This document shows, piece after piece, positions 9,256-17,728 of a DNA stretch of 64,000 bases. A program made the translations under genes and the position numbers. Positions within the stretch are counted from its first letter, which is position 1. The number at the start of each line of letters is the position of its first letter. Source of the stretch: Rossellomorea aquimaris (GTDB lineage: Bacteria > Bacillota > Bacilli > Bacillales > Bacillaceae_B); assembly GCF_000935355.1 (NCBI RefSeq), contig NZ_JXZC01000002.1, forward strand, positions 434,001 to 498,000, read 5' to 3'. Below the pieces are notes generated by a model that was given only the letters and a program-made list of their open reading frames with translations, made no database searches and was not told where the DNA came from.

Positions 9256-12200
9256 CTATTTCTTTAGCTGGTTTACAACTTCTTCACTAACGGCATTTTC
9301 CCCACCAATAACACGAAAGTTAGAAATATCATCCATATCAATTGCTTCCATAATATCTTCTGGTACTTCCTCTTTCTTCACAAGAAGGATTTCAGCACCC
9401 TCTTTTGCTGCAAGGACCGAACCTGCCAGAGCATCGGCAAAATTAGTCCCTGTTGCCACAATTGCATTGTTAGTTTGAGGAGTTAAGTGTTTCGCAATTT
9501 CGGCTGATGTTTCGTAACGGTCCTGCCCACTATAACGGGTCGCTTCATCAAAGCTTTCAAAAATGTCTGTACTGATCGCATTCTCGCCACCCACGACGAT
9601 TTTTTCGTCAATGTCTTTTAATACTTTACTAGAGGCTTTTGACAACTTGTCTTGAGCAGATAGTACAATCGGATATCCATTCTGTGCGGCATAAGAAGCA
9701 ACAGAAAGGGCATCGGCGAATTGGTAGGCATTTGCTACAATCGCCTTTTCAGGATCCCCATCCAATTTGGCAGCGATATTTGCCGCTGTTTCAAATCGAT
9801 CGTCACCTGTGATACGGTCTGTTTTCAAACCTAATCCTTTAAGCTGATATTGAACATACTTGGATACAGCACCTTCGCCACCAAGGATGATCGCTTTCTT
9901 CGCACCTAAACGCTTGATTTCATCTTGTACCTCAGCGTTCAAACTGCCTTGTTGCGTCAATAAGATCGGTGCATCATGTTTGTAAGCAAGCGGAGCACCT
10001 GCAAGGGCATCAGGGAATTTATCGCCTCTGGCAATGACCACTGTGTCTGCTGACTCCCAGCCTTTTTTAGAGATCTCAATGGCCGTTTGGTAACGATCAT
10101 CGCCTGAAATGCGTTCTACCTTATTTTCAAACTGAATCTTAGCGAGGACAGGATCGTGATCACTCGCACGTCCATCTTCTTCACTAAAATCAGAGTTGAT
10201 GTTGATACTATCGATCATCGTTGTCTTTGCCAGATTATTCGTCACTAGAATATGATCAAGAACCTGAGAGTTCCCTTGATAAATATACGTGTATCGTTCC
10301 TCTGCAGGGAGCTTTTCCATCAGATTGGTCAACACGTCCCCTTCGAGCGTATTGATCGGGGCAGAGAATTCGAAGTCGTTCAAGTCACCAAGGACCACAA
10401 CATTTGCATCTTCGACCTTTTCGTTCACATCATTTACAAAATCATTCAGTACCTCGGCTTGTTTCAGTCGCTGTACCTCACTGCCAAGCACAACCGGATG
10501 ATCTGCACCGAATAAAGCCCCGTCTCCACCTTTAGAGTTAAAGTGGTTTGCTACGACGATGACCTTTTCACCGTTAAACATGAATTCGGCTGCCAAGGCT
10601 TTACGCGAATCATCAAATGCTTCGTTTGTTGGATCGATGCGTCCCGGGTTATGAGTAAGTCCATCTTCATTTACACCCACGGAAGTAAACGCATCCCCGG
10701 CCTCTTTATCAGTCAGTTGGACACGCTCCGGATTGTAGATGAAACCTACACGGATGTTTCCACCAGGCTGCCCGCCATCTGTTTTATCAACAGGGGCGAT
10801 ATCGGTGAATTCATAAGTCGGTCCGCCTGCTTCTTCAATGGCCTTGATGATTGTCTCATAGGACGCACTTGCATCTGTCGTACCATCATCTGTTGGTCCA
10901 TTATTATCCTGAACCTCGACCAGGCCAATGATATCCGGCGTTTTCATATTCGAAACGATTGAATCAGCAATCTTTTCTACTTTGCTTTCTTCAATTCCAG
11001 CATAGAAGTTTTCAATATTATAAGAAGCGATCGTTAAATCTTCTACTTCCGGAGTGATCGACGTTACTTCCTGCGTTGTTCCCCCATCAACTACAGTAGG
11101 GAAAGTTCCTGTTGGACGAATCTTAAAGTTGCTATAATCATAGCTTACGTTTCCGGTGACGGAACCATCCAGCATATCACCTGTTTTCACATTGATATTC
11201 ATGCCGTCCACATCGATCAGCATGCGCTCAGGATTATAATCTTCAGGAGAAATCAATACTCCCCCCGCTCTTGTGCGAAGCTGATCTTCGCTTGTATTCA
11301 CCACTACAGGGAGTTCATCATATTTCACCGGACCTGTAATCGTGGCATCCGGGATCTCAATCAGCATTCCTTCAAGACTTTCATAAAAGTCCAGCCCGTC
11401 TGTTTCCGGATCAAATGATTTCATTTCATCATCTTCAATGATTTCTGTCGGCGGTACGCGGTCTACACCCATCACGATGGCTGCAGGTACTGTATTGTCT
11501 GATGATTCTACAGTAACGGCTGATGCCGTGATTTGAGTTGTGAGAAGATCTTTGGCATCTGAATATCCATCTTCTCTCCACTCTTTTACTTGTCCGGCCA
11601 CGTTTACCTTGTCACCGACTTTTACAGAATTGCCTTTCGCATAAACATAGATCCCTTCAGAAGTCGCCAGACTATCGTCCGGTGTCTCTTCCTGCATATA
11701 AAAGGCATTGGATCCGGCCTTCGCCGTCACAATTCCTTGAACGTTAGAGACAGTCATGTTTTCGTAAGGAGAGGCATGGGAATCCCCTTGAATATCATGA
11801 ATGCTTAAACCATCAGCTGATTTAAGGATTTTGTAAGTGAAAGTGGAAACATCGCTTGTGCTGCCATCTTTTACAACAACTGCTTTAATCGTTGCATCGG
11901 CAGTAAGTTCGATCGGTGTTGTATATTCTGGACTGGAAGCTGTCGGGTCCGTCCCGTCCATTGTGTAATGAATCGCTCCATCTTCCGTTGCCGTTTGAAG
12001 TGTGACCTCCGTTCCTTCCACAACAGATCCCGAAGCCGGATCAGCCGTTACGGAGAAGGCCGTTTCAATGACATCTGACGTGTTACGCGGGACCAGTTTA
12101 TATTCGTCATAGTTATAGTCCACCACGCCGCGAAGGATTTCGTACGTTTTGCCAATTTCAAGCACCGTACTATCAGTTGGTTTGATGACGAACTCACCGG

Positions 12201-13227
12201 AGCTGTCTGTCGCCGTGAAGTTACCGTTGCTGTCTTTCGATTCCACGGTCACATCCGTAAATTCAACATACATCCCTTCGTGTTCTTCACCATTTTCAGC
12301 TGAGAGATCTGTAGAAATTAGGGAGGCAGGTGAAGGAACCCCCTTGTCTTCTTCTGTAATTTCAACGTTTGAAGCAGTCGCTTGGATTTGCTGCATACCA
12401 TAATAATCGCCAAGTTTTCCCTCAGCTACTACTTCATCACCCGGCTCGGCAGTAAGTCCGCTGGCACGGACGATGACACCTGCAGTACCATCCTGGATAA
12501 ACAGGTTTGTTTGTCCGCCTGCTTCAAAGGATGCTGTCGCAATACCCTGTACTTTAACAACCGTGCCTTTAGGGGCTGTGCGTGCTTCAGCGATGGTGGA
12601 TAGTTCAACAGGGGTTGGTTCAGGAGCCGGTTCATCTGATAGATGCGTACCGAGATTACTGAATACATCCTTGCCTAAATTCGTCCATTCTGCAGATGGA
12701 TCGAATGCATCGGTTACGTCTGTATCTCCTGTGGTCACGGAATCATTGCGGACGATGGAGACGTCACTTGCGAAGGAGGCTTCTGAACCAACCTGGCCGA
12801 TCGAATCAATCACCGTGCCGTTTTTCTTTAATGTGATGGGATCATTCCCATTGAAATTGATGATAAAGCTGTCTTGGATATCTGCTTTATCAAGGATGGC
12901 CTGAACAGCCTGTTCATGGGCAAGTACTAAAGTATCCCCTGCGTTTAGAGTTCCAGATAAAGAAAAAGACTTATCCGTAGTCACTGCACCATTGCTATGT
13001 AATTCTAAGGAGTAATTTGATAAATCAATTGCTTCACCAGTACCGTTATAAAGTTCAATTGCTTTATTGTAACTGGATCCTTCGATATATTCAGAGATAA
13101 TTAAGTCCTGAAACGCCTCGTCTGCAGCGGATACGTGCTGAGATAGAGGAGGTGCAAACATGCTTAAGGCCATACTTGAGGCAACTGTTACACTTAACAA
13201 TTGACGCTTCATTGTTTTCCCGTTCAT
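9256..13227 (-). CDS. ExeM/NucH-type extracellular nuclease with LTD, OB-fold, EEP and CWB2 domains
   Basis: The 1323-residue exported protein is mosaic. After the signal peptide (cleavage near VSAAD) comes a lamin-tail domain (about 37-150, LIISEYIEGSSYNKAIELYN). OB-fold nucleic-acid-binding segments at about 205-390 (YhcR-like, LFIQDGTAGVIV) follow. Next are a chitobiase-type Fn3-like unit (about 395-470, IHYTMDGTDPTA) and another OB segment (about 475-690). The endonuclease/exonuclease/phosphatase domain (about 735-1045) shows SYNIENF, LVEVQ, NHFNSKGG, LGDLNDF and ASDHDPV, so the catalytic Asn, Glu, His and Asp residues are all present. Three CWB2 repeats end the protein (SGDDRYQT, TGDDRFET, SGQDRYET). 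It probably degrades extracellular DNA or RNA at the wall. GGGGG upstream favours the start at 13227. The upstream array of hexamers suggests PhoP control. Confidence 0.9.
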   Translation of the reverse strand: MNGKTMKRQLLSVTVASSMALSMFAPPLSQHVSAADEAFQDLIISEYIEGSSYNKAIELYNGTGEAIDLSNYSLELHSNGAVTTDKSFSLSGTLNAGDTLVLAHEQAVQAILDKADIQDSFIINFNGNDPITLKKNGTVIDSIGQVGSEASFASDVSIVRNDSVTTGDTDVTDAFDPSAEWTNLGKDVFSNLGTHLSDEPAPEPTPVELSTIAEARTAPKGTVVKVQGIATASFEAGGQTNLFIQDGTAGVIVRASGLTAEPGDEVVAEGKLGDYYGMQQIQATASNVEITEEDKGVPSPASLISTDLSAENGEEHEGMYVEFTDVTVESKDSNGNFTATDSSGEFVIKPTDSTVLEIGKTYEILRGVVDYNYDEYKLVPRNTSDVIETAFSVTADPASGSVVEGTEVTLQTATEDGAIHYTMDGTDPTASSPEYTTPIELTADATIKAVVVKDGSTSDVSTFTYKILKSADGLSIHDIQGDSHASPYENMTVSNVQGIVTAKAGSNAFYMQEETPDDSLATSEGIYVYAKGNSVKVGDKVNVAGQVKEWREDGYSDAKDLLTTQITASAVTVESSDNTVPAAIVMGVDRVPPTEIIEDDEMKSFDPETDGLDFYESLEGMLIEIPDATITGPVKYDELPVVVNTSEDQLRTRAGGVLISPEDYNPERMLIDVDGMNINVKTGDMLDGSVTGNVSYDYSNFKIRPTGTFPTVVDGGTTQEVTSITPEVEDLTIASYNIENFYAGIEESKVEKIADSIVSNMKTPDIIGLVEVQDNNGPTDDGTTDASASYETIIKAIEEAGGPTYEFTDIAPVDKTDGGQPGGNIRVGFIYNPERVQLTDKEAGDAFTSVGVNEDGLTHNPGRIDPTNEAFDDSRKALAAEFMFNGEKVIVVANHFNSKGGDGALFGADHPVVLGSEVQRLKQAEVLNDFVNDVNEKVEDANVVVLGDLNDFEFSAPINTLEGDVLTNLMEKLPAEERYTYIYQGNSQVLDHILVTNNLAKTTMIDSININSDFSEEDGRASDHDPVLAKIQFENKVERISGDDRYQTAIEISKKGWESADTVVIARGDKFPDALAGAPLAYKHDAPILLTQQGSLNAEVQDEIKRLGAKKAIILGGEGAVSKYVQYQLKGLGLKTDRITGDDRFETAANIAAKLDGDPEKAIVANAYQFADALSVASYAAQNGYPIVLSAQDKLSKASSKVLKDIDEKIVVGGENAISTDIFESFDEATRYSGQDRYETSAEIAKHLTPQTNNAIVATGTNFADALAGSVLAAKEGAEILLVKKEEVPEDIMEAIDMDDISNFRVIGGENAVSEEVVNQLKK

Positions 13228-13280
13228 TTTCTTCCCCCTGTTCGTAGTTTAGTAAAGTGGTAGATTCGCCACCATCTACC

Positions 13281-13335
13281 AGTATACAACAGGATTTGTC
13301 ATAATAGTGTAAAAATAGGGTAAATTAACTGAAAT
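13281..13335 (-). promoter_or_regulatory. putative PhoP box and -10 element of the nuclease gene
   Basis: On the minus strand four TTWACA-like hexamers occur with an exact 11-bp period: ATTTCA (13330-13335), TTTACC (13319-13324), TTTACA (13308-13313) and ATGACA (13297-13302). A TATACT -10 box at 13281-13286 follows the last hexamer by 10 bases and there is no normal -35. Bacillus PhoP sites are TT(A/C/T)A(C/T)A repeats spaced 5 bp apart, located just upstream of the -10 box, so geometry and sequence both match. One hexamer is a perfect match, the others have one or two mismatches. Confidence 0.6.
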
Positions 13336-13386
13336 TTGTTACCGCTTACATTACGATTAAGTAAATTTGAACTATTAAAATTGACA

Positions 13387-13439
13387 AAGCCCGGTTCTGG
13401 AGCGGATGAACAGCTCTTGAACCGGGCTTATGATTATTT
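13387..13439 (-). terminator. terminator of the abgT-like gene
   Basis: The 11-bp arms AAGCCCGGTTC and GAACCGGGCTT enclose a 31-base loop, followed on the minus strand by TTGTCAATTTT. It lies 29 bases beyond the transporter stop codon. Confidence 0.7.
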
Positions 13440-13467
13440 AGTAGTAAAATAGTGGTATCACCACTTT

Positions 13468-14997
13468 TTACAGGTACACTCCTACCCCTGGACCAAAAGG
13501 GATACCTAATAAAGCAAACGTCAATAGTAATACGATCCAAACAGATAAGAAAGCAATCGTATAAGGAAGCATGAGTGAAATCAAGGTTCCAAGTCCCGCT
13601 TTCTTATCGTATTCCCGCATGAAGGCGAGTATCACGATGATATACGGGTTCATCGGGGTGATGATATTCGTCGATGAATCCGCGATACGATAGGCCGCTT
13701 GTACAAACGCCGGGTTATATCCAAGTGTCGCAAACATCGGGATAAAGATCGGTGCTTCCAATGCCCATTGAGCAGATCCACTGAAGATTAATAGATTCAA
13801 TAATGCTGTCAACAGGACAAAACCGATGATGGCTGCGAGCCCTGTCATATTGATCGATTCCAGGAAGTTCGCTCCGCTGACCGCTACCCATGTCCCAAGA
13901 TTCGTCCAATCAAAGTAAGCGATGAACTGTGCCGCCGCAAAAATCAGTACGATATAACCTCCCATGTCTTTCATGGCTTCTGTCATATATTTCGGTACGT
14001 CCCTGCTTGATTGAATTTTCTTCACGGTCACCCCGTAAGCAACCCCGATCACGATAAAGAAGAATAGCGTAATGGGAATGATACCGGATAAGAAGGTAGA
14101 CGGAATCAGTCCACCATCTTCATTTCGCATCGGAGAATTAGGCCATGCAATCGAAACGACTAACAGGACGATGAATGCTAATCCTGCGAGGGTTGCATTT
14201 CGAAGTCCCTTTCCTTCCAAAGGACTTTCTTCTTCTAATGTTTTGTCTACTTTCCCTTTGTATGTTCCTAAACGCGGTTCCACAATTTTTTCGGTTACGA
14301 GAGCTCCCACAACCGTAAGAAGAGCAACAGATGCAATCATGAAGTACCAGTTATCCACCGGTGTCACCGTCACTTCAAATGCTTTGGCAGCTTCTGTTGA
14401 TATCCCTGCGAGTAGCGCATCGGTTCCGGTAATGATAAAGTTTGCCGTAAATCCTGCTCCTACTCCGGAGAATCCGGCAGCAAGACCCGCCAGAGGATGT
14501 CTTCCCACCGTATAGAAAATCATGGCGGCAAGTGGAGGAATGATAACGAAGGCTGCGTCTGACGCCAGGTTCCCCATGATCCCTACCATAATGACAGCGT
14601 ATGTAATCAATCCTTTTGGAGCGTTTAAAACTGTTTTCTTGATTGCCGTCTCTAGCAGTCCTACCTTTTCCGCAAGACCGATCCCGAGCATCATCGCCAG
14701 TACGAGGCCGAGTGGAGCGAAGCCGGTAAAGTTATCGAGCATGGAGGTCAGGATGTATTGAAGTCCCTCCCCAGAAACAAGGCTTTTGATCGCCAATTCT
14801 TCCCCATTTTTCGGGTGGATCACCGTCACACCCAGACTTGAAATGAACCAGGAAAACAAGATAATAAAGAAAGATAAGTACACAAACAACATGAATGGGT
14901 CAGGGAGTTTATTCCCTACCTTTTCAATCCCACCTAAAATTCGAAGGTATCCCTTCTCCTTTTGAGGTGTATTCGGCTCTAAATTAGGGTTTGTCAT
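13468..14997 (-). CDS. AbgT family transporter (p-aminobenzoyl-glutamate type)
   Basis: The 509-residue membrane protein has about twelve hydrophobic segments and the AbgT family pattern: an N-terminal LGGIEKVGNKLPDPF segment leading into TM1, an inner GLAEKVGLLE loop, and the NIITPMNPYIIVILAFM motif near the C-terminus. Escherichia coli AbgT imports p-aminobenzoyl-glutamate, a folate breakdown product. Other members export sulfonamides or carry related acyl-glutamates. GAAGGAGTGACCTC before the ATG is a strong binding site. The gene is separated from the upstream operon by a terminator but shares a palindromic operator with it (15022-15060), so it should be co-regulated with the amidohydrolases. 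Confidence 0.9.
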   Translation of the reverse strand: MTNPNLEPNTPQKEKGYLRILGGIEKVGNKLPDPFMLFVYLSFFIILFSWFISSLGVTVIHPKNGEELAIKSLVSGEGLQYILTSMLDNFTGFAPLGLVLAMMLGIGLAEKVGLLETAIKKTVLNAPKGLITYAVIMVGIMGNLASDAAFVIIPPLAAMIFYTVGRHPLAGLAAGFSGVGAGFTANFIITGTDALLAGISTEAAKAFEVTVTPVDNWYFMIASVALLTVVGALVTEKIVEPRLGTYKGKVDKTLEEESPLEGKGLRNATLAGLAFIVLLVVSIAWPNSPMRNEDGGLIPSTFLSGIIPITLFFFIVIGVAYGVTVKKIQSSRDVPKYMTEAMKDMGGYIVLIFAAAQFIAYFDWTNLGTWVAVSGANFLESINMTGLAAIIGFVLLTALLNLLIFSGSAQWALEAPIFIPMFATLGYNPAFVQAAYRIADSSTNIITPMNPYIIVILAFMREYDKKAGLGTLISLMLPYTIAFLSVWIVLLLTFALLGIPFGPGVGVYL

Positions 14998-15021
14998 GAG
15001 GTCACTCCTTCAAGATTTTGT

Positions 15022-15060
15022 TTTAAGGAATAATTCCTTTTTACTTCCGTTAATAAGTAT
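15022..15060 (-). promoter_or_regulatory. operator-like palindrome of abgT, shared with the amidohydrolase operon
   Basis: AAGGAA-3-TTCCTT at 15025-15039 is a perfect 6+6 palindrome 27 bases before the abgT start. CCGTTAATA follows at 15047-15055. The same two elements with the identical 22-base offset occur before the M20 operon at 20280-20310. The regulator encoded at 15182-16492 is the obvious candidate to bind here (inference). Confidence 0.65.
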
Positions 15061-15140
15061 TTCTATACTATTTGCATAAATCCTCTTTATTTTTTAATAT
15101 TTATGAGAAAATTTTAAATTTACGGATTACTGATTTAGAC

Positions 15141-15172
15141 AAAAAAAATCCCCTGCTTGAACAGGGGATTTC
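15141..15172 (-). terminator. terminator of the amidohydrolase-regulator operon
   Basis: On the minus strand AAATCCCCTG pairs with CAGGGGATTT around a short loop and is followed by eight T. It lies just after the regulator stop codon and separates the operon from abgT. Confidence 0.85.
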
Positions 15173-15181
15173 ATGTTCTCA

Positions 15182-16492
15182 TTATTTAAGCTGGAAACGA
15201 TACAACTTTCTCGGCCTGCCTCTGCCACCGCTTTGTTCTTCGCCGCTGATTTCCACAATTCCGATCCGTTCCATTTCAGTAAGGATTCTGCGTCCGTTCC
15301 GTTCGGTGCTTTTTAACCAGCGGGACAGGTCCTGGGACGTGATCTCCTCTTTGTCATAGTGACGGGATAGAGAAAGGATTTTTGAAACGATGGCCGAACT
15401 GACCGCAGCCTCTTTAAAGACTTCCTTCCATTCATTCCCCCAGTTGTTGAGAGAATAGGTAATGGACTCCGACGATGGAAGGATTTCGGTTACCGACTTA
15501 TCTTCATTTACACTTACAACAATGGAGGATTCATGTTTCCTTGCATGCTGAAAAGCAAGACGCACATGGTGTTCGGCTTCTAGGACCGTGACCCCGAAAC
15601 CGATCCCCACACGGATATCCAGCTCCGTATGGGCCTTCACTTCCAGAGTCAATGTAGAAAAAATCGACTCCTTCTCATGAAGATCGAGCTCCCCTCTCGT
15701 TGTATAAACGAAGAATAATCCGTCCCCTAATTGCACCATGGAGCCATTGATCTTCTGGGCAATATCCAGAAGGTTCCGTTTTAAATCCAACTCTTGATGT
15801 TTCATTTTATAAGAGAAATGTGACTCGTCCAGTGTCTGGGTGGAATAGATGACTTCGATTCCCACGATGGCAATCTGGGATTTCCGATATTTTCGGGATT
15901 GGGCCCTCTCTAACAAAAATTGCAAAATCATTCGAATGGATAAATTCGTCGGCACGACACGGTAACAAGGGATGCCTGCTTCCGTGAGACGTTTTTGGAC
16001 ACTTTGAATACACGTGATTGCCGTCTCGATTTCACCTTTTTTGTAAAGGGAACGGTGATAGTCCACAAGTTCATCGGGACTTCGATATCCTTCATATGGA
16101 TAGCTTGAAATCATCAGCTGATTAAAGGAGTGAAATTGGACGGCTGTTTCTATTTCCTCCTTTGAAATCGTATCGATACTGATTTTATTCAATAAAGTCC
16201 GTTCTTTCATTTGTGCTTCCAGCAAGGCCCCGAAAAAGCTGGAGCCATGAAGGGGAGGAAAGCTTCCTTCCTTTTCCGTGATCCATCCTTTTTCAAGGGC
16301 GTAATAGAAAGGGGATTGTCCTGAAAAGAACCATTGATCAACCAAGCCGCGGTTCTTATCAAGAATCCCTTCAATTTCGTCCACCCCATGATAGGGGAAA
16401 TTTATGAGCTCGATATTGTCAAAATTAGCAGCCACATGATTGATCCGTTGTATCGAATCATCCGGGCCAATGACACCAATTTTTATCATCAA
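15182..16492 (-). CDS. transcription regulator with degenerate GGDEF-like domain and C-terminal winged helix
   Basis: The 436-residue protein combines an N-terminal alpha/beta region (1-165), a nucleotidyl-cyclase-like fold (about 205-335: IAIVGIEVIYS strand, LGDGLFF at 255-261 in place of GGDEF, RVGIGFG at 294-300, then an A-x-x-HAR helix) and a winged helix (about 365-436) whose wing reads GRGRPRKLYRF. The missing acidic signature argues against diguanylate cyclase activity, so the fold probably senses a ligand. The start is TTG at 16492 or ATG at 16489; AGGTG spacing favours TTG. It is the last gene of the M20 operon and overlaps it closely, so it is the likely local regulator. Similar unnamed proteins accompany AbgT-type genes in Bacillaceae (recollection, not checked). 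Confidence 0.75.
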   Translation of the reverse strand: MMIKIGVIGPDDSIQRINHVAANFDNIELINFPYHGVDEIEGILDKNRGLVDQWFFSGQSPFYYALEKGWITEKEGSFPPLHGSSFFGALLEAQMKERTLLNKISIDTISKEEIETAVQFHSFNQLMISSYPYEGYRSPDELVDYHRSLYKKGEIETAITCIQSVQKRLTEAGIPCYRVVPTNLSIRMILQFLLERAQSRKYRKSQIAIVGIEVIYSTQTLDESHFSYKMKHQELDLKRNLLDIAQKINGSMVQLGDGLFFVYTTRGELDLHEKESIFSTLTLEVKAHTELDIRVGIGFGVTVLEAEHHVRLAFQHARKHESSIVVSVNEDKSVTEILPSSESITYSLNNWGNEWKEVFKEAAVSSAIVSKILSLSRHYDKEEITSQDLSRWLKSTERNGRRILTEMERIGIVEISGEEQSGGRGRPRKLYRFQLK

Positions 16493-16495
16493 CGA

Positions 16496-17728
16496 TTATT
16501 CACCTGCTTCTTGCTGCAAAACTTCAGCTAGAATCTCTACTCCTGCATGCAAGTCTTCTAGAGAGCTATATTCCTTCGGGTGATGGCTGATCCCTTTTTC
16601 ACAAGGAATGAATACTAAAGCGGATGGCCATTTCACTGCCATGTTCATGACATCATGCCCTGCCCCGCTGTCCATTTCAAATGTTTTGTAACCCAGTGAT
16701 TCCCCCGCCCGCTTGACTCTGGCTGTCAGCTCTTCATCCAATAGAATAGAAGGATTATCTACAAGAGTTTCTATGTTGATTGTAACATTAAATTCATTCT
16801 CTAAGCTTCGGCACTTTTCAATTATTTTATCTGCCATGGATCTCTTTAGGGCATCATCGACGGAACGGATATCGATCCCTGCTTCTGCTTGGCCCGGAAC
16901 GACGTTCATGACGTTCGGTTTTACGTTCATCGTGCTGACGGTTGCCACGAGTGGTTTCTGTGACTGGTTTGAAAGCTTTTCCGCCTCTTGAGAAACAAAT
17001 GTAATAAGGGGAGCAAGAGCCACAAGGGCGTCCTTTCGTTTCCCCATTGGAGTCGTTCCCGTATGGCCCGCCATCCCTTCCACCTTCACCTTCAATCGGA
17101 TGGGGCAGGCCACACCCCGGACAATCCCGAATTGAGCGCCGTGATCTTCAATCTGGGTCCCCTGTTCAATATGCAGTTCGATGAAAGAGAGAATTTCGTC
17201 CTTGGTGCGTTCAGCTTCTTCAATGGATGACCAGTCTAACCCCGTTGATTCCACTGCGTCTTTAATGCTGACCCCGTGGCGGTCCCTTACGTTTTCTACT
17301 GATTTATCAAGAATCCCTGCCACACTTTTGCTTCCCAGTGTAGAAACACCGAATCGGGCTGATTCTTCTGAAGCAAAGCAGACGACTTCAATCGGGTTAT
17401 GAGGTTTGAAACCACGTTCTTTTAAAGCTTTGACGGCTCCAAGGCTGCAGAGTACGCCCGCTGCCCCATCGTATCCACCTCCATTTTCAACAGTATCGAG
17501 ATGAGATCCAGTCATGACAACATGATCGGTCTTCCCTCCCCACCTGGCAAAAAGGTTTCCAGCCTGATCCCTGCGTACGGATAACCCCAACGTTTCGGCT
17601 ACATCCCTAAACACACTCATGGAGGCAGTCTCTTCCTCGGAATATCCTAATCTCGTAAATCCATCGGGCTGTTCCATCGTTTCAACCAGATTTAAAGCTT
17701 CTAGAGTTGTACTCAACCATTCTTTCAA
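16496..17728 (-). CDS. M20-type hydantoinase/carbamoylase family amidohydrolase
   Basis: The 410-residue cytoplasmic metalloenzyme belongs to the N-carbamoyl-L-amino-acid hydrolase/allantoate amidohydrolase group. Metal-binding and catalytic motifs are visible: TGSHLDTVENGG (His and Asp ligands, about 72-83), YDGAAGV, FASEESARFG (catalytic Glu) and ELHIEQG (His ligand). A dimerisation segment with VEGMAGHTGTTPM follows. These enzymes split carbamoyl or acyl groups from amino acids. The gene overlaps its upstream neighbour by 4 bases (17725-17728) and precedes the regulator, so it is translationally coupled within the operon. Which substrate it uses cannot be told from sequence; given the AbgT partner, an acyl or aryl-amide of an amino acid is plausible. 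Confidence 0.87.
   Translation of the reverse strand: MKEWLSTTLEALNLVETMEQPDGFTRLGYSEEETASMSVFRDVAETLGLSVRRDQAGNLFARWGGKTDHVVMTGSHLDTVENGGGYDGAAGVLCSLGAVKALKERGFKPHNPIEVVCFASEESARFGVSTLGSKSVAGILDKSVENVRDRHGVSIKDAVESTGLDWSSIEEAERTKDEILSFIELHIEQGTQIEDHGAQFGIVRGVACPIRLKVKVEGMAGHTGTTPMGKRKDALVALAPLITFVSQEAEKLSNQSQKPLVATVSTMNVKPNVMNVVPGQAEAGIDIRSVDDALKRSMADKIIEKCRSLENEFNVTINIETLVDNPSILLDEELTARVKRAGESLGYKTFEMDSGAGHDVMNMAVKWPSALVFIPCEKGISHHPKEYSSLEDLHAGVEILAEVLQQEAGE

Noticed and set aside
10543-10962. 139-residue open frame opposite the nuclease gene
   Set aside because: Antisense to the catalytic nuclease domain, cysteine-rich by chance of codon complement, no start signals.
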